From positions 654,364 through 718,363 of the forward strand of contig ML682118.1 of the NCBI GenBank assembly GCA_007922195.1: a DNA stretch of 64,000 nt. The letters run 5' to 3'. How positions within the stretch are numbered: position 1 is the stretch's first letter; the number at the start of each line of letters is the position of its first letter. A program made the translations under genes and the position numbers. Shown piece after piece: positions 34,933 to 45,474 of the stretch. This stretch comes from Podocnemis expansa (taxonomy: Eukaryota > Chordata > Testudines > Podocnemididae). The notes under the pieces were generated by a model. It was not told where the DNA came from and searched no databases. It was given only the letters and a program-made list of their open reading frames with translations.

Positions 34933-34995
34933 TTTTCTTTTCTTTTCTTTTCTTTTCTTTTCTTTTCTTTTCTTTTCTTTTCTTTTCTTTTCTTT
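34933..34995. repeat. (TTTTC)n microsatellite
   Basis: About twelve TTTTC pentamers. Confidence 0.95.
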
Positions 34996-35235
34996 CAGAA
35001 ATGTTTACTGGAAATCACCTTGTTTACAATTTATAGGAAATAATCATTTTCATTTCAACAATTTCTATCGAAAGATTTTTTCATCCTCCTCCACCTTCCT
35101 GGTTGGGGAAAGAAAGCTGAGAAGCTCTCAATGTTTGAGAAAACCTCAAAAAGTTCCAATTATAATTCACAATTCCCTTATTAAATGTCCCTATGAGATT
35201 AATACCCACACCAATAATCAAAACAGCAAACTTAC

Positions 35236-35400
35236 TGTGTTGGTCTTGGTAGAAATTACCCAGCTTGTGATGTATTTCATTAATTAGGATTCTTCAGGCA
35301 TTGTTTCTCCATACACCTGTCAATAATGACCCCATAAATGTACTATCAAGCAGGCATTTCTCTGCCCCTTCGCAATATTTCCTGAATTGCAGTTCCAAGC
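35236..35400 (-). other. Inferred untranslated first exon of the third OR gene (5' end not defined)
   Basis: Donor ACACA/GTAAGT on the minus strand, with the conserved AATTACCCAGCTTGTGATG block just upstream in transcription, as in unit four. Confidence 0.5.
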
Positions 35401-36444
35401 AGACATGGATCCATTCCACAGATGTGCACTTCCTGCTCCCCTCCTCAGGTGAGCTTGGCTGAGAGGTGTAGGACTAGATGGGATCAGGGACTGATATTCC
35501 CTCTCGGCTTCAGTGCAGGATTCAAGCATTCACATAGCCCAGGATGCCCCTGCTCTGCGGCTAAATAGCTTATTCCTGTCTCCAGGGTGTGATCACAGCT
35601 CTGCAGCAAACCAAGCTTACAACAAGCCCTGGCTGCCTCTGATCCCATGACAGGGGAACACAATCCACCTAGACCTCACACCATGGCAGCATTTCTGGAA
35701 GGGCCCTTGGCTAAAAACAAGGTCAAGCTTACACCAGCTCTGAGAAAGCACTGGAATTCCACTGTGTTGTATCAGCAGCTGTTATGATGCAGCCACTAGA
35801 GGAACCTGCAGCTCTGGCAGGATGCTGGTCACTGCAAGGCAGCCACATGAAAAAAACAACAACTCAGTGAATCATGTGAAACTGATGTCACTTAGTAAAA
35901 TTCATTGACAATTTATGAGAAGAGGATTTGTGACCTTTTGGTTTCAATGGAGCTGAAACTGAATTACAGGACCTGGGCATATGGCCCTGACACATTCATG
36001 GTGTTATGTCACTTTTCACAACCAGGTATTCTGGCCCTATTTGCTCCATTGACATTTTACACTAAACAAGTGACAACTGATTCACAGCTACATGAAATCT
36101 TGCCCTTGAAACATTTTCAAATCCATATTCTTTTCTGAGGAAGCTTAAGGGAATAAGAGACAAAAATGCCTAACCCATCTGCACTTTTTTGCCCAATGGG
36201 ATTGTGGAGGAACCTCAAAATTACCAGTAATATGATAAATTATGGTTGTTCAGAACTCTGCAGAGTTCATAATTCTGAACAAAACATTCAGTTTTTGTTT
36301 GTTTGTTTGTTTGTTTTGTTTTTGTTTGATGTTTTTTTTTTGTTTGTTTGGTTGGTTTTTTTTTGGTTTTTGTTTTTTTTTTTCTTTCTTGCAGAAGGGT
36401 TTACCTACTATTGAGTTAATGCAGCTTTAAAGCTTCCTTAGGCA
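35401..36444. other. OR-unit upstream region and intergenic DNA
   Basis: 35400-35870 matches the upstream regions of the other OR units. The remainder is AT-rich with (GTTT)n and T-runs at 36296-36390. No gene. Confidence 0.5.
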
Positions 36445-36610
36445 GGAGAGAGATGAAAAAACAACAAGGAGTTGTGTGGCACTTTAACAGATTTATTTTT
36501 TGCATGAGCTTTCATGGGAGAAGATCCCACTTCCTCAGATGCTTCGAATATAGGACACAACTCCTTGTTGTTTTTTCACTGGACTAGACTAACACGGCTA
36601 TCCCTTTTAA
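36445..36610. mobile_element. Pair of inverted Penelope-like tails
   Basis: A minus tail (ACAACAAGGAGTTGTGTGGC, then GAGCTTTCATGGGAGA) is followed by a plus tail end (CAACTCCTTGTTGTTTTTTC, then GACTAACACGGCTATC). No body lies between them. Confidence 0.65.
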
Positions 36611-36848
36611 AATTGAGGAGAGAGATGGCCCATTTCACCATCTAACAAATCAGGCACAGAAACTGCTTCCTTATAGTGTCAGATATCATATTATGTTTTT
36701 AGTAGTTTACATTTAACAGAATTATGGGCCCAAATTCTGATTTTCAGACCTCTGAAGTTCTGTTGCAATTTCAAGTGTATAACTTTATGGTTAATTCCCA
36801 CTGTGAAGAGACCTCTGGAATATTACACTTGTGCTAAGATTTCCTATA

Positions 36849-37234
36849 CAGTGGGGACCCATTAATGTGAGACCCATTTGTGCGTGGATCCAATTACTGC
36901 GTACTCTGGTCATGTCCCCCAAAGCCATCAACTTAACATGTTTGACTCACTAACGTGCAGTGCCTAAAGGCAGAACTTGGCCAGGGCATGGAAACGGGCA
37001 ACGTGAGTAACAACGTAAGGAGTCCAGCGTGCTAGCTAAAAGGGGAAGTTGGCCAGGGCGCAGAAACAGGTAGGGTGAGCCTTATAAGTGCTGCTCTCTG
37101 ATGTATATATGTATGTAGGTATGTATTATTTGTTTATTTATCTATTTGCCGCAGTCCCATTTGTGCACGGTTCATTTAACGCACCATCACAGGGACTTGC
37201 CCCTCAACAACCGTGCATTAATGGGTCTTCACTG
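36849..37234. mobile_element. pogo/Tigger-like MITE with TA target duplication
   Basis: Termini CAGTGGGGACCCATTAATG and its near-inverse CATTAATGGGTCTTCACTG, flanked by TA at 36847-36848 and 37235-37236. The CAGTGG start and TA duplication are typical of pogo/Tigger elements of the Tc1-mariner group. 386 bp, non-coding. Confidence 0.8.
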
Positions 37235-37295
37235 TATTTGATTTTCAAGTTTGATTAGACAAGTAGCTTGGCTTTCTTTCTTTCTTTGAATCATA

Positions 37296-37480
37296 AAACT
37301 ATAAAATCTTAGAATATTAGGTTTGGAAGAGACCTCAGTCAGTCACATAGTCCAAACCCCTGCTCAAAACTGGACAAACTCCAAGTAAATCTTCTCAGCC
37401 AGGGCTTTGTCAAATCAGTCCTTAAAACCTCAAAGAATGGAAATTGTTCCACCATCCTAGTAACCCCTTCCAGCAGGGGT
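37296..37480 (-). mobile_element. CR1 3'-end fragment
   Basis: The inverse CR1 terminus is clear: GTTTGGAAGAGACCTCAG, then CCCCTGCTCAAAA and CAGCCAGGGCTTTGTCAA. It is truncated after the C-terminal ORF2 boundary. Confidence 0.8.
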
Positions 37481-38116
37481 GTTGCTGATAGCAAAAAGAC
37501 CCAGGGTACAGGCCCACAGGCTCCACCTGTGCTAGACCCTGCACCTGTCATGGGTCCACCCCCAATAGGCCAAACCCACAACAGACACCCTCTCCCCACC
37601 GCATGACCCAAAAGGCCTTATCCCTATCCTGGGCCCCACTTGAAACTGGAATTCACATGAAATATTTTGAAGTGGGGAAGTTCCACATGAAATGGAAATT
37701 TTGGAAACATGGAGATGTGATGTTTCTGAAAGGAAATATGCTCCCTGGGGCCATGCCAGCTGATGACTAAAACTGAAGCTGTCAATTTCTAACCAGAAGC
37801 TGTCTAGACACCAATGCAGTCTGACCATGTAGACTACCGTGGATTATCCTGGTCCAAAGTGTTTAGCTTCTGTACCACTCTCCCACCACACAGAGGACCC
37901 ATGCCATGCTGTGATACAACAACTCCTTCATACCCCTCTGCTCATTTTACAGTTTTAATGCAATCATTCTCCTCCAGTGTTCCCTACAAATGAATCAAGG
38001 TGCTGGCAATATCCTCTTTAAAGCTCACAGACCATGTGAGGAGGACATATAAAAATTCTCCTCCTCTGACAAGGCACATCATTGCCTATCTCCTATAGGT
38101 TTCTGTTGCTAAACAT
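37481..38116. other. Intergenic, nothing recognised
   Basis: Non-coding; no recognisable gene. The minus frames at 37339-37828 partly overlap the CR1 fragment and are spurious. Confidence 0.45.
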
Positions 38117-38119
38117 CAG

Positions 38120-38518
38120 GGCTATGTCTACACACACATCATTATTTCAAAATAAGTTAATTCGAATTAAGAAAATGTTAATTTGAATTAAGGGAAAGCT
38201 TACAATCCAAAAGGCTGTTATTTCAAAATGGTTATTTCGAAATAAGGCCGTTTGGACCTGTTGTTTCAAAATAGTTGTTTCAAAACAATGGTGTTGTTTC
38301 AAAACAACATGTCTAAATGGCCTTATTTCAAAATAACCATTTTGAAATAACAGCCATTTCGGAAAAATCGGGGTTTAACCTGTTTCAAAACAATGGTTCT
38401 TATTTCAAAAGGACAGGATCCGTCCTTTCGAAATAAGAAAACATCATGTAGACCTAATTTGTTTTATTTCGAAATAACCAGGGTTATTTCAAAATAAAAG
38501 TGCTGTGTAGGCATACCC
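38120..38518. mobile_element. Inverted-repeat DNA transposon, CAG target duplication
   Basis: GGCTATGTCTACAC to GTGTAGGCATACCC, flanked by CAG at 38117-38119 and 38519-38521. The interior consists of TTTCGAAA palindromes, many changed to TTTCAAAA or TTTTGAAA as expected from CpG decay. Confidence 0.8.
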
Positions 38519-39305
38519 CAGGAGTCAGGGAGATCAGAAAATAGGAGTGGGAGGGAGGGGTGGTGGATCAGACCATCCCCAGGACTTCCAGTCAACTTGT
38601 TTAGGTTCTCCAGTTACTGGAGAAGTGGATGGCACCTAGGTGCCCTGATGAAAGATGACACCCTGCTGACCCACACTGAAGACACCTACTGCTACAGTAC
38701 TCAAGCTTTTAAAATAGAGTCCATGCCTTCCCTGAACTTTGCTGTAATGCTTTGCCCTCCACTTTGAGTGGCAGCATGAGATTGTGGAGCAGGGGAGTGG
38801 AGGGACGGCAACACAGCAGCCGCAATTTAGGCTGCTTATACCACAGGGCAGGAAATTTAAAAAGGCTCTGACCCTCTGCCAGCTTCTAGGTATATGCAAC
38901 CCAGGTAGGGGAAGCTGGGGAACTCATGAGGCAAGCAGGCAGGCTGTCTGGGGCTGGCAGTGCAGTGCTGTGAGTAGGGTGACACCAAACTGGCAGACCC
39001 AGCCAGACAGCCAGCCAGGATACCTGCCTTCTGCCTCCCTAGCAAATAGCCAAAGAGAGGCCAACAAAGTGAACTGAAAACAAAGCAGAGAAGCCTCCTG
39101 CAGTATTCCTCCCACCCTGCCCTTAGCTCCTGCCAGACTCCCAATCCCCCTTCTGGGGAAACAAAGCAGAGGATTCAGCAGGAAAAAAACTAAGTAAGCC
39201 CACTCTTACAGGAAAGAGTGAGTCCAAACCAAAAATACCGCATTACTGGGATCACACTATCCAATGCAAGACAGACAACATAACAGGAATTCACAATAAC
39301 GTACA
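38519..39305. other. Unclassified intergenic
   Basis: Moderate GC; overlapping frames on both strands (38784-39144) without family resemblance. Nothing supported. Confidence 0.4.
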
Positions 39306-39309
39306 GCAA

Positions 39310-39515
39310 CTGTAAAACAAACAAGGCACTTTCAAAGAGTAACAAATTTATTTACTGCTGGAGCTTTGGTGGGTGAAATCCCACTTTGTCAGACACTTGA
39401 AAAAGGTTTCCAAATGGGATTTCGCTCATGTGATGAATAAATGTGTTACTCTTTAAAAGTACCACAGGACTCTTTTCTATTTTTACTGGATTAGACTAAC
39501 ATGGCTACCCCCCCT
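39310..39515. mobile_element. Pair of inverted Penelope-like tails
   Basis: A minus tail (AAAGAGTAACAAATTTATTT, then AAATCCCACTTTGTCAGA) is directly followed by a plus tail (AAATGTGTTACTCTTTAAAA, then GACTAACATGGCTACC). Confidence 0.65.
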
Positions 39516-39754
39516 GGAACTTTTCAGTGAAAGGATGGTTAAATTTGTGACCTGCTTCCTGGTAGGTGTACTTATGCTGTGCACAATTCACAGGAGGGCA
39601 AAACTGAAGAGCAGAATAAATAGTGACATTAAGTAGAGACATTATTGGTAGGTAAAGCCTCACTCATGATCTCTCAGCAGAACTCTCAAATCTTAGAATT
39701 TTTTTCCCCAGGCCCAGTCTGCTAATATTTGCTCAGTCTTCTGTAGCCACAATG

Positions 39755-40923
39755 TAGGGGCACAGATAAAATTAATAGAATCTACCTTTAAAGCATCTGT
39801 TAGGCAACACTGTGTATCTGTTCTTTAATATCATAACTAAAATATTTAACTCCATTTAATAGACATTATAACCAATATTTAACAAAGCTCCATACTGTAA
39901 ATTTGGAACTCATTTTATATTCATGATGACATTTCTTTAAGATGTAACACTGTAATTTCTTTTAAATATGTATGGAAAAGATGTGTGAATGAAGGGTCTG
40001 TGTGATGGGATCAGTTGACACCAACCTATCCTAATGAAATGCAGGTACCAGCTTAATGGATGAACAATTCAAACTAATCTCTGAAAAGCAAGAAGAATCC
40101 ACCCCAGAAAGAGAAAAACACAATACAATATCCAAGTCATGTCTGCAAATGACTGGTGATGAACAATTATTAGACAAGAGCTTTTGAGGCAGCAAGACAC
40201 AGCAAGCCTCATACACTCACAGGAAACTCAGCAAGTACAAAATCATAAAAAAATTGTGTCTCATTCTCCAGCTGTCATCTTAGGGTATGTCTACACCCTG
40301 GTTACTTCAAAATAAAAGAAATTAGGTCTACATGATGTTTTCTTATTTTGAAAGGATGGATCCCATCCTTTCGAAATAAGAACCATTGTTTTGAAACAGG
40401 TTAAACCCCATTTTTTTCAAAACGGCTGTTATCTCAAAATAAGGCCATTTAGACATGTTGTTTCAAAACAACACCATTGTTTCAAAACAACTATTTCAAA
40501 ACTACAGGTCCAAACGGCCTTATTTTGAAATAACCATTTTGAAATAACAGCTGTTTCAATTGCAGGCTTTCCCTTAATTTGAATTAACATTTGCATAATT
40601 TGAATTATCTTATTTCGAAATAAGGACTTTATTTTGAAATAACTAATTTTGAAATACTTATTTTGAAATAATGATGTGTGTGTAGACATAGCCTTAGAGC
40701 ACGAGGTTCATGACCTAGAGAGACCTCGCTCCCTCCTTGTGCCAAGCTTAGTTGCCCACTGGGCTGGCTCTAGCAACATGTAAAAGGACTGGTAATGATA
40801 TCATGCCAGCTTCCACAATTTCATGGGTATCAATGTATGTGTCTGTTTTTTGCCATTTGCACATTTACAAATACATGTGGCATATTGCCTTGTCCCATGA
40901 ATAAGATCCTGCTAGTCTTTTCT
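39755..40923 (+). repeat. Left arm of a roughly 2-kb palindrome
   Basis: Pairs in inverse orientation with 40993-41740. Matching blocks, from outside in: ACCTTTAAAG (39784), the CATAACTAAAATA word (39832), TTTGGAACTC (39901), ATGTGTGAATGAAGG (39980), AATACAATAT and TCTGCAAATGACTGGTGA (40120-40160), CAGCTGTCATCTTA (40270), and GGCATATTGCCTTGTCCC (40879). The arm is interrupted by the transposon at 40283-40693. No coding capacity. Confidence 0.8.
40283..40693. mobile_element. Inverted-repeat DNA transposon, TTA target duplication, inside the palindrome arm
   Basis: GGGTATGTCTACAC to GTGTAGACATAGCC, flanked by TTA at 40280-40282 and 40694-40696. The other palindrome arm has no copy at the matching point (about 41215), which gives an empty-site comparison. 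Confidence 0.85.
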
Positions 40924-40992
40924 ATCAATTTCACTTCCTCTGTTATACCAAAAGGGCACCTATTAAAATGATGTGGAACAAGAACACCCAAA

Positions 40993-41740
40993 AGAAAAGA
41001 CTAGCACAATCTTATTCAGGGGACAAGGCAATATGCCACATTTATTGTAAATAAGTAAGGATAGTAAAAAGCAGTCTCTCTCACACACACAAGATGTTCT
41101 GCAACCTGGTATATAATTACTAGTCCTTGCATGTGTTGCTTGAGCCAGCCTAATGGCCAGCTAGGCTGGGCACAAGGAAGGAGCCAGGCCTTTTTTGGTC
41201 ATCAAACTGAAGCTCCAAGATGACAGCTGCAGAATTAGACCCCAAAGTTTTCATGTTCTTATCCATCTTTTATATTTGCTGGCCCTCATGTAAGTCTGTG
41301 GGATTTGCTGTGACATATTGCCCTCAGGGTTTCTGTGAGATCATTGGTCACCAGTCACTTGCAGACTTGATTGTATTTTGTTCTTTTCTTTCTTGGTGGC
41401 TCCTTCTGTTTGCTTTAATCAGAGATGTCTGCATTGTTCGGCTACTTAGATGGTAATTGTGGTCCATCAAGACAGGCTGGCAATTGAGACTGGCCCCTTC
41501 ATTCACACATTTAAATGAACCCACCCAGCATATGCCTAAACCAGATTTCATCAAGTATACAAAATGGAGTAAAATGTTTAAGCAGGAGTTCCAAACTGAC
41601 AATATGGAGTCTCATTGGACATTGGCTATAATGCCTATTTGTCAGGGTTACAGAATTATTTTAGTTATGACACTAAAATACATATACACAACATTGATTA
41701 AAGTACTTTAAAGGTAAATACAATTATCTCTGTCCCTCCA
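40993..41740 (-). repeat. Right arm of the roughly 2-kb palindrome
   Basis: Inverse copy of 39755-40923 without the transposon; the central spacer is about 70 bp (40924-40992). Similarity is clearest at the centre (about 45 bp almost identical) and declines outward with indels. The frames at 41220-41711 have no supporting homology. Confidence 0.8.
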
Positions 41741-42442
41741 TATTATCTGTCCCTGACCCACACTTCCAGTCACTCTCTGCTTAATGTAGAACAATCACAC
41801 ACACAAGAGAACAATTTCAAGCACAGGATAATACTAGGCACAGCATATGGTGCAGCAGAGCTCAACTTTACAAATAATATCACCTTTGATGAGGTTATCC
41901 TCCCAGACCACTTGCTGCCCCAGCCTCACAAATGAGGCAACAAGGCAAGGGCAGGAGACCCCATGGTTGTGCCAGGCCAGCCCCACCGCCATGTGAGACC
42001 CTGTGGTCAGACCAGGCAGCTCCACCACCTGGGCATGTTGCGAGGGCTGGGGACCCCAGGCCAGGTCAGCCCTGACACATGGGCATGGGGAGAGCATAGG
42101 AGACCCCAGGGGTGGACGAGGGCAGCAACATGGTCTAGGCATGGGCTGAGGGCAGGACGTTCTGGATTGGCGCCTGAGCCTCACCCCCTGGGCTGTGGGG
42201 GGGCTCCCTGGCCAGAACTGCATCACAGCAGCCTGGCCACCAACTTGATCTGCAGGGACCCAAGGCTGAGGGATGGTCCCTGGCTCACCAGCCTTCTGCT
42301 GGACTGACCCTGGCCTGGACAGGGGCTGAGGAACATCCCTCGGCCCACCCGGGGCTCATGTGAGGGGCTCCATTCCCAGGCCACCCCCCCAAGGCCACTA
42401 GGCCATGGGGGGGTCCCCTCTGCAGGCACTGGGGAGACACTC
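41741..42442. other. Unclassified GC-rich stretch
   Basis: Starts AT-rich, then becomes strongly GC-rich from about 41900. Frames on both strands are composition-driven. It leads into the minisatellite. Confidence 0.4.
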
Positions 42443-42945
42443 ATGGACCCAGCTGGGACCTAGAGGCCATGGGGGAATGCCCCCATTCCAGGGGGACCCC
42501 CCGCCAAATCCAGCTGGGCCCCAGAGGTCTATGGATACTGCCCCCGGTCCCACCCAGGGCCCAGAAGCCTAGAGGTAGCACCCTCAGTCCCACCTGGGCC
42601 CCAGAGGCCTAGGGAAACCCCCACCAGTCCCACATGGGCCCCAGAGGTTTTGGAGCACCCCTACACATCTCACAAGGGGCCTAGAGGCCTACTGGCACCC
42701 CCCACAGCGCCAGGTGGGTCCCAAAGGCCTGGGGGGAGTCCCCCTGCACACCCTGGGCCCCAGAGGCCTAGGGACACCCCTAACAGTCCCACATGGACCC
42801 CTGAGCTTTGGGGGCACCCCTGCTCCTTCTACCGGGGGCCTGGAGGTCTATTGGCACCACCCACAGCCCCATCCTGGTCCCAAAGGCCTGTGAGAATCCC
42901 CCCCACCCCACCTGGGGCCCAGAGGCCAGGGACTAATTCCCTGCT
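42443..42945. repeat. Minisatellite, about 40-bp unit
   Basis: About twelve diverged units built around TGGGCCCCAGAGGCCTAGGG followed by a C-rich ACCCCCACCAGT-like half. Unit length is 36-42 bp. The plus frame 42650-43207 reads through several units (recurrent Pro/Gly/Arg words) and is a repeat artefact rather than a gene. Confidence 0.8.
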
Positions 42946-43381
42946 TCCACCCAGGTGCTGGAGCCCATGCAGGGAAGTCCCCCTTGGCCCCAGGCATCCC
43001 TTCCTCTCCCCCCTGCCTGACCAGGGCCTCCAGTCCCCCGCCAACTCCTACCTGCTATGTCCTGCGGCGAGAAGCCCAGGCTGGAGCAGCTGCCTCTGTC
43101 TGAAACTCCTTCCCTCCGCTCCCTCCTTTCCTCACCCCTGGCTGAGCTACAGACACTGCTGCAGCACGTGGGCAGGGAAGGGCAGCTGTAGCTCAGAGGC
43201 CCAGTGAGCTCCCTCTCACCTTGCACTGCCGGGGACTGGCCCCATCTCCCTGTGCCTGCACTAAGGGTCCAGGGAAAAGATTCAGCACACAGCCAGGGAG
43301 ATGCAGGTCACAGACCCCCTGGGCCCAGTGCCAGCAATGCCCCTGCCTTCCAGTGCTTGAGCACTACTAATGGAAAAGTTA
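42946..43381. other. GC-rich unclassified flank
   Basis: Non-repetitive GC-rich DNA after the minisatellite; no gene recognised. Confidence 0.4.
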
Positions 43382-44146
43382 TTCCAACCCATATGCTTAA
43401 AAAGTTCTCTTTTAGGGCTCTCTTGGGGCTGGGTTATGTTGGTTGGCAGATTTGGTTGCTGAGAGCAGAAATTTCTAGAAATACAAAGTGGTAGCAATTT
43501 GAGCATGCTCCATAAGGTTTTCTGCTGTTGGTGTGGTGAGATGCCTGAAAGCAGCAGCCTCAGCAAGAGACGCACAGGCAGCTGCAATGAGTGGCACCCA
43601 TGTACTCAGGGTGAGGCTGAGATAAGCTGAGCCAGGAGTGGACAGCAAGATGTTCTTTTGCAGGAGAGTCTTCTCTTATGTAACTGAAGGCTGATTAACC
43701 AGTACAGTGACTGCATGGTGCTGGTTGCAGGGAAGAAAGGACGGCATAGATTACTACTCAAGCTTCCTGCAAACGAAGAAGAGAATTGCTACTTCTTTCC
43801 ACTCAATCCTCTGAACTTGAACAGAGATTCCAGCTGAGATATGGATGACTCTACCTGGAATTTGGGACTCTTGAGTTTCCTTACCATAATGTTTCTGTGG
43901 GGACTGCTCTGTTTAAGTTCATTTTGTTTTCTTGGGATAAGAATTATTAAGTTAGTAGACTTAAGTTCATTGCTATGTTTACTCTAAGTAATATTTTAAT
44001 GTGGGATGGTAACTCTGAACAAGCTTTGCTGTGAGTCCTTTCAGGCTGGATCCTGGGTCTCCAGATGCTTCCCCACAGGAATTGGGTATTTAGTTAGTTG
44101 TTTATTTTTTGAGAACCACCCTAATTTTAGCCCACCTGCTACCAGA
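43382..44146 (+). mobile_element. LTR-like interspersed repeat, copy 1
   Basis: Homologous over its whole length to 50716-51538 on the same strand (shared words GGGTTATGTTG, GCATGCTCCAT, CTACTTCTTTCCACTCAA, ATTCATTTTGTTTTCTT and TTTTAATGTGGGATGG). Size and single-block form suit a solo LTR or an unknown interspersed repeat; no coding. Confidence 0.55.
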
Positions 44147-44162
44147 ATTCAGGTACCAGGGT

Positions 44163-44585
44163 TGGCTTGGTGCCATCAGAGTCAATAACCACACCAAGAG
44201 TGAAAAGGTATTTCCTTTATTGCATTTGTGATCACAAATGGGTTCCCTGCATAAGGTGGCAGAGAGACCCCGATTGCAGCAAGCAACCAGCATATATACT
44301 CTTTGCCTTATTACATCCTGTATTCTATATAAGGTTATATGTTGAAAGACTACATAGTATTGGCTGAAAGCACCTTTACAGTGTCATTCTATAGAGCTTC
44401 AAGAAAAGGGGAAGAGGCAGAAGGGGGAGGGCAGGAAAAACCCTTACAGTCAGGGGTTTCCTGTTTTTCTAGCTGGGTAGCTAAAGTTGCTAAAATATAA
44501 TATACTTGAGCTAAGATTACAAATATGGCTTGTAAGATTACAATTATGGCTTTGCTAGGCTTTATTATATTTACCTGCCTACACA
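44163..44585 (-). mobile_element. Solo LTR-like element of an endogenous retrovirus
   Basis: Read on the minus strand it starts TGTGTAGGCAGG, has a TATATATGC box (about 44291-44299), an AATAAAG polyadenylation signal 70-80 bp later (44215-44221) and ends near AGCCA, giving a TG...CA form. That spacing is typical of a retroviral U3-R-U5. No internal viral genes adjoin it, so it is a solo LTR if the call is right. A target duplication was not found and the exact ends are tentative. Confidence 0.6.
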
Positions 44586-44649
44586 CCCCTGAAGGTTACA
44601 GTAACATCCACTGAAGAACTCCTCTGCTGAAGCTGAGAACCACTGCTCT

Positions 44650-45440
44650 TTCTTCTGTCATCTCTCAGCATTGATAACAGCCTAGCTCCATTTTCCCTGG
44701 AATCCCTCTTCTGGTAGCTGAAAACTACTATCAAATCCCTCCTCACTAATCTGCCATTTCCTTAAGTCTCTCCTCACATGTCATGTGCACCTGTCCCATA
44801 ATTTAGACCAAATTCTTTAGAATGGATTCCTTGAGGATCTGCTCCATGATGTTTATAGGAGCTGAGGTGAGATTCACTGGTCCATAATTCCTTGGTTTCT
44901 CCTTATTCTGTTTTTTGAAGATGAGCACTAGGTTTGCCTTCTTCCAATCATCTCCATTCATTTTCAAAGACAAGGACCTATTGCTTTGCAATCACATTAG
45001 CTCCTTCCCTCAGTAGCCTCAAATGGAATGAACTCAGTCCCCTGGACCTGTTTGTCCAGACTTTCTAAATCATCCTAAATATGCTCTTTCAGCACTCAGG
45101 GCAACTCACCTCCTCCCCATTCTGTCCTGTCCACTGTAATAGTCTGGGACCTTGTCTGTGAAGACAGAGACAAGAAAAGTGTTGACTTCTTCAGCTTTTT
45201 ACATGTTGTCTCTAAGTTGAGTCCCCTATTCTGTAAGCTATCCATGCTTTCCATAATCTTCTTTTTGTTGCAGTCATAACAGTGGAAAATTTTCCTGTTA
45301 TCCTTCACACACATTGTTAGCTGCAACTCCAGTTGCACTTTGGATTTCAGTACTGCATGCTTCAACAGTGTATTCATACTTCTATGTTTGCCATCTAACC
45401 ACACTTCTGCTTCTTTTAAGCTTCCTTTTTATGCATTTTA
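44650..45440 (-). mobile_element. CR1 LINE fragment including start of the reverse transcriptase
   Basis: 44803-44991 on the minus strand encodes the CR1 RT entry motif (DDWKKANLVLIFKK, NYGPVNLTS, MEQIL). The sequence towards 45440 is the region between endonuclease and RT. It aligns with the CR1 at 54550-55990, together with downstream non-CR1 DNA, so both come from one insertion before segmental duplication. Broken by stops. Confidence 0.8.
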
Positions 45441-45474
45441 AGCAATTTAGGCTTAACTTAATCAAGCAACTTAC

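Larger units (their letters stand above)
33393..35235 (-). other. Inferred 5'UTR intron of the third OR gene
   Basis: From the acceptor to the donor GTAAGT at 35230-35235. It contains the inverted-repeat transposon at 33740-34139 and a (TTTTC)n tract. Confidence 0.6.

Noticed and set aside
42650..43207. 185-codon plus-strand frame
   Set aside because: Reads through the 40-bp minisatellite, giving periodic Pro/Gly/Arg words; no start context or homology.
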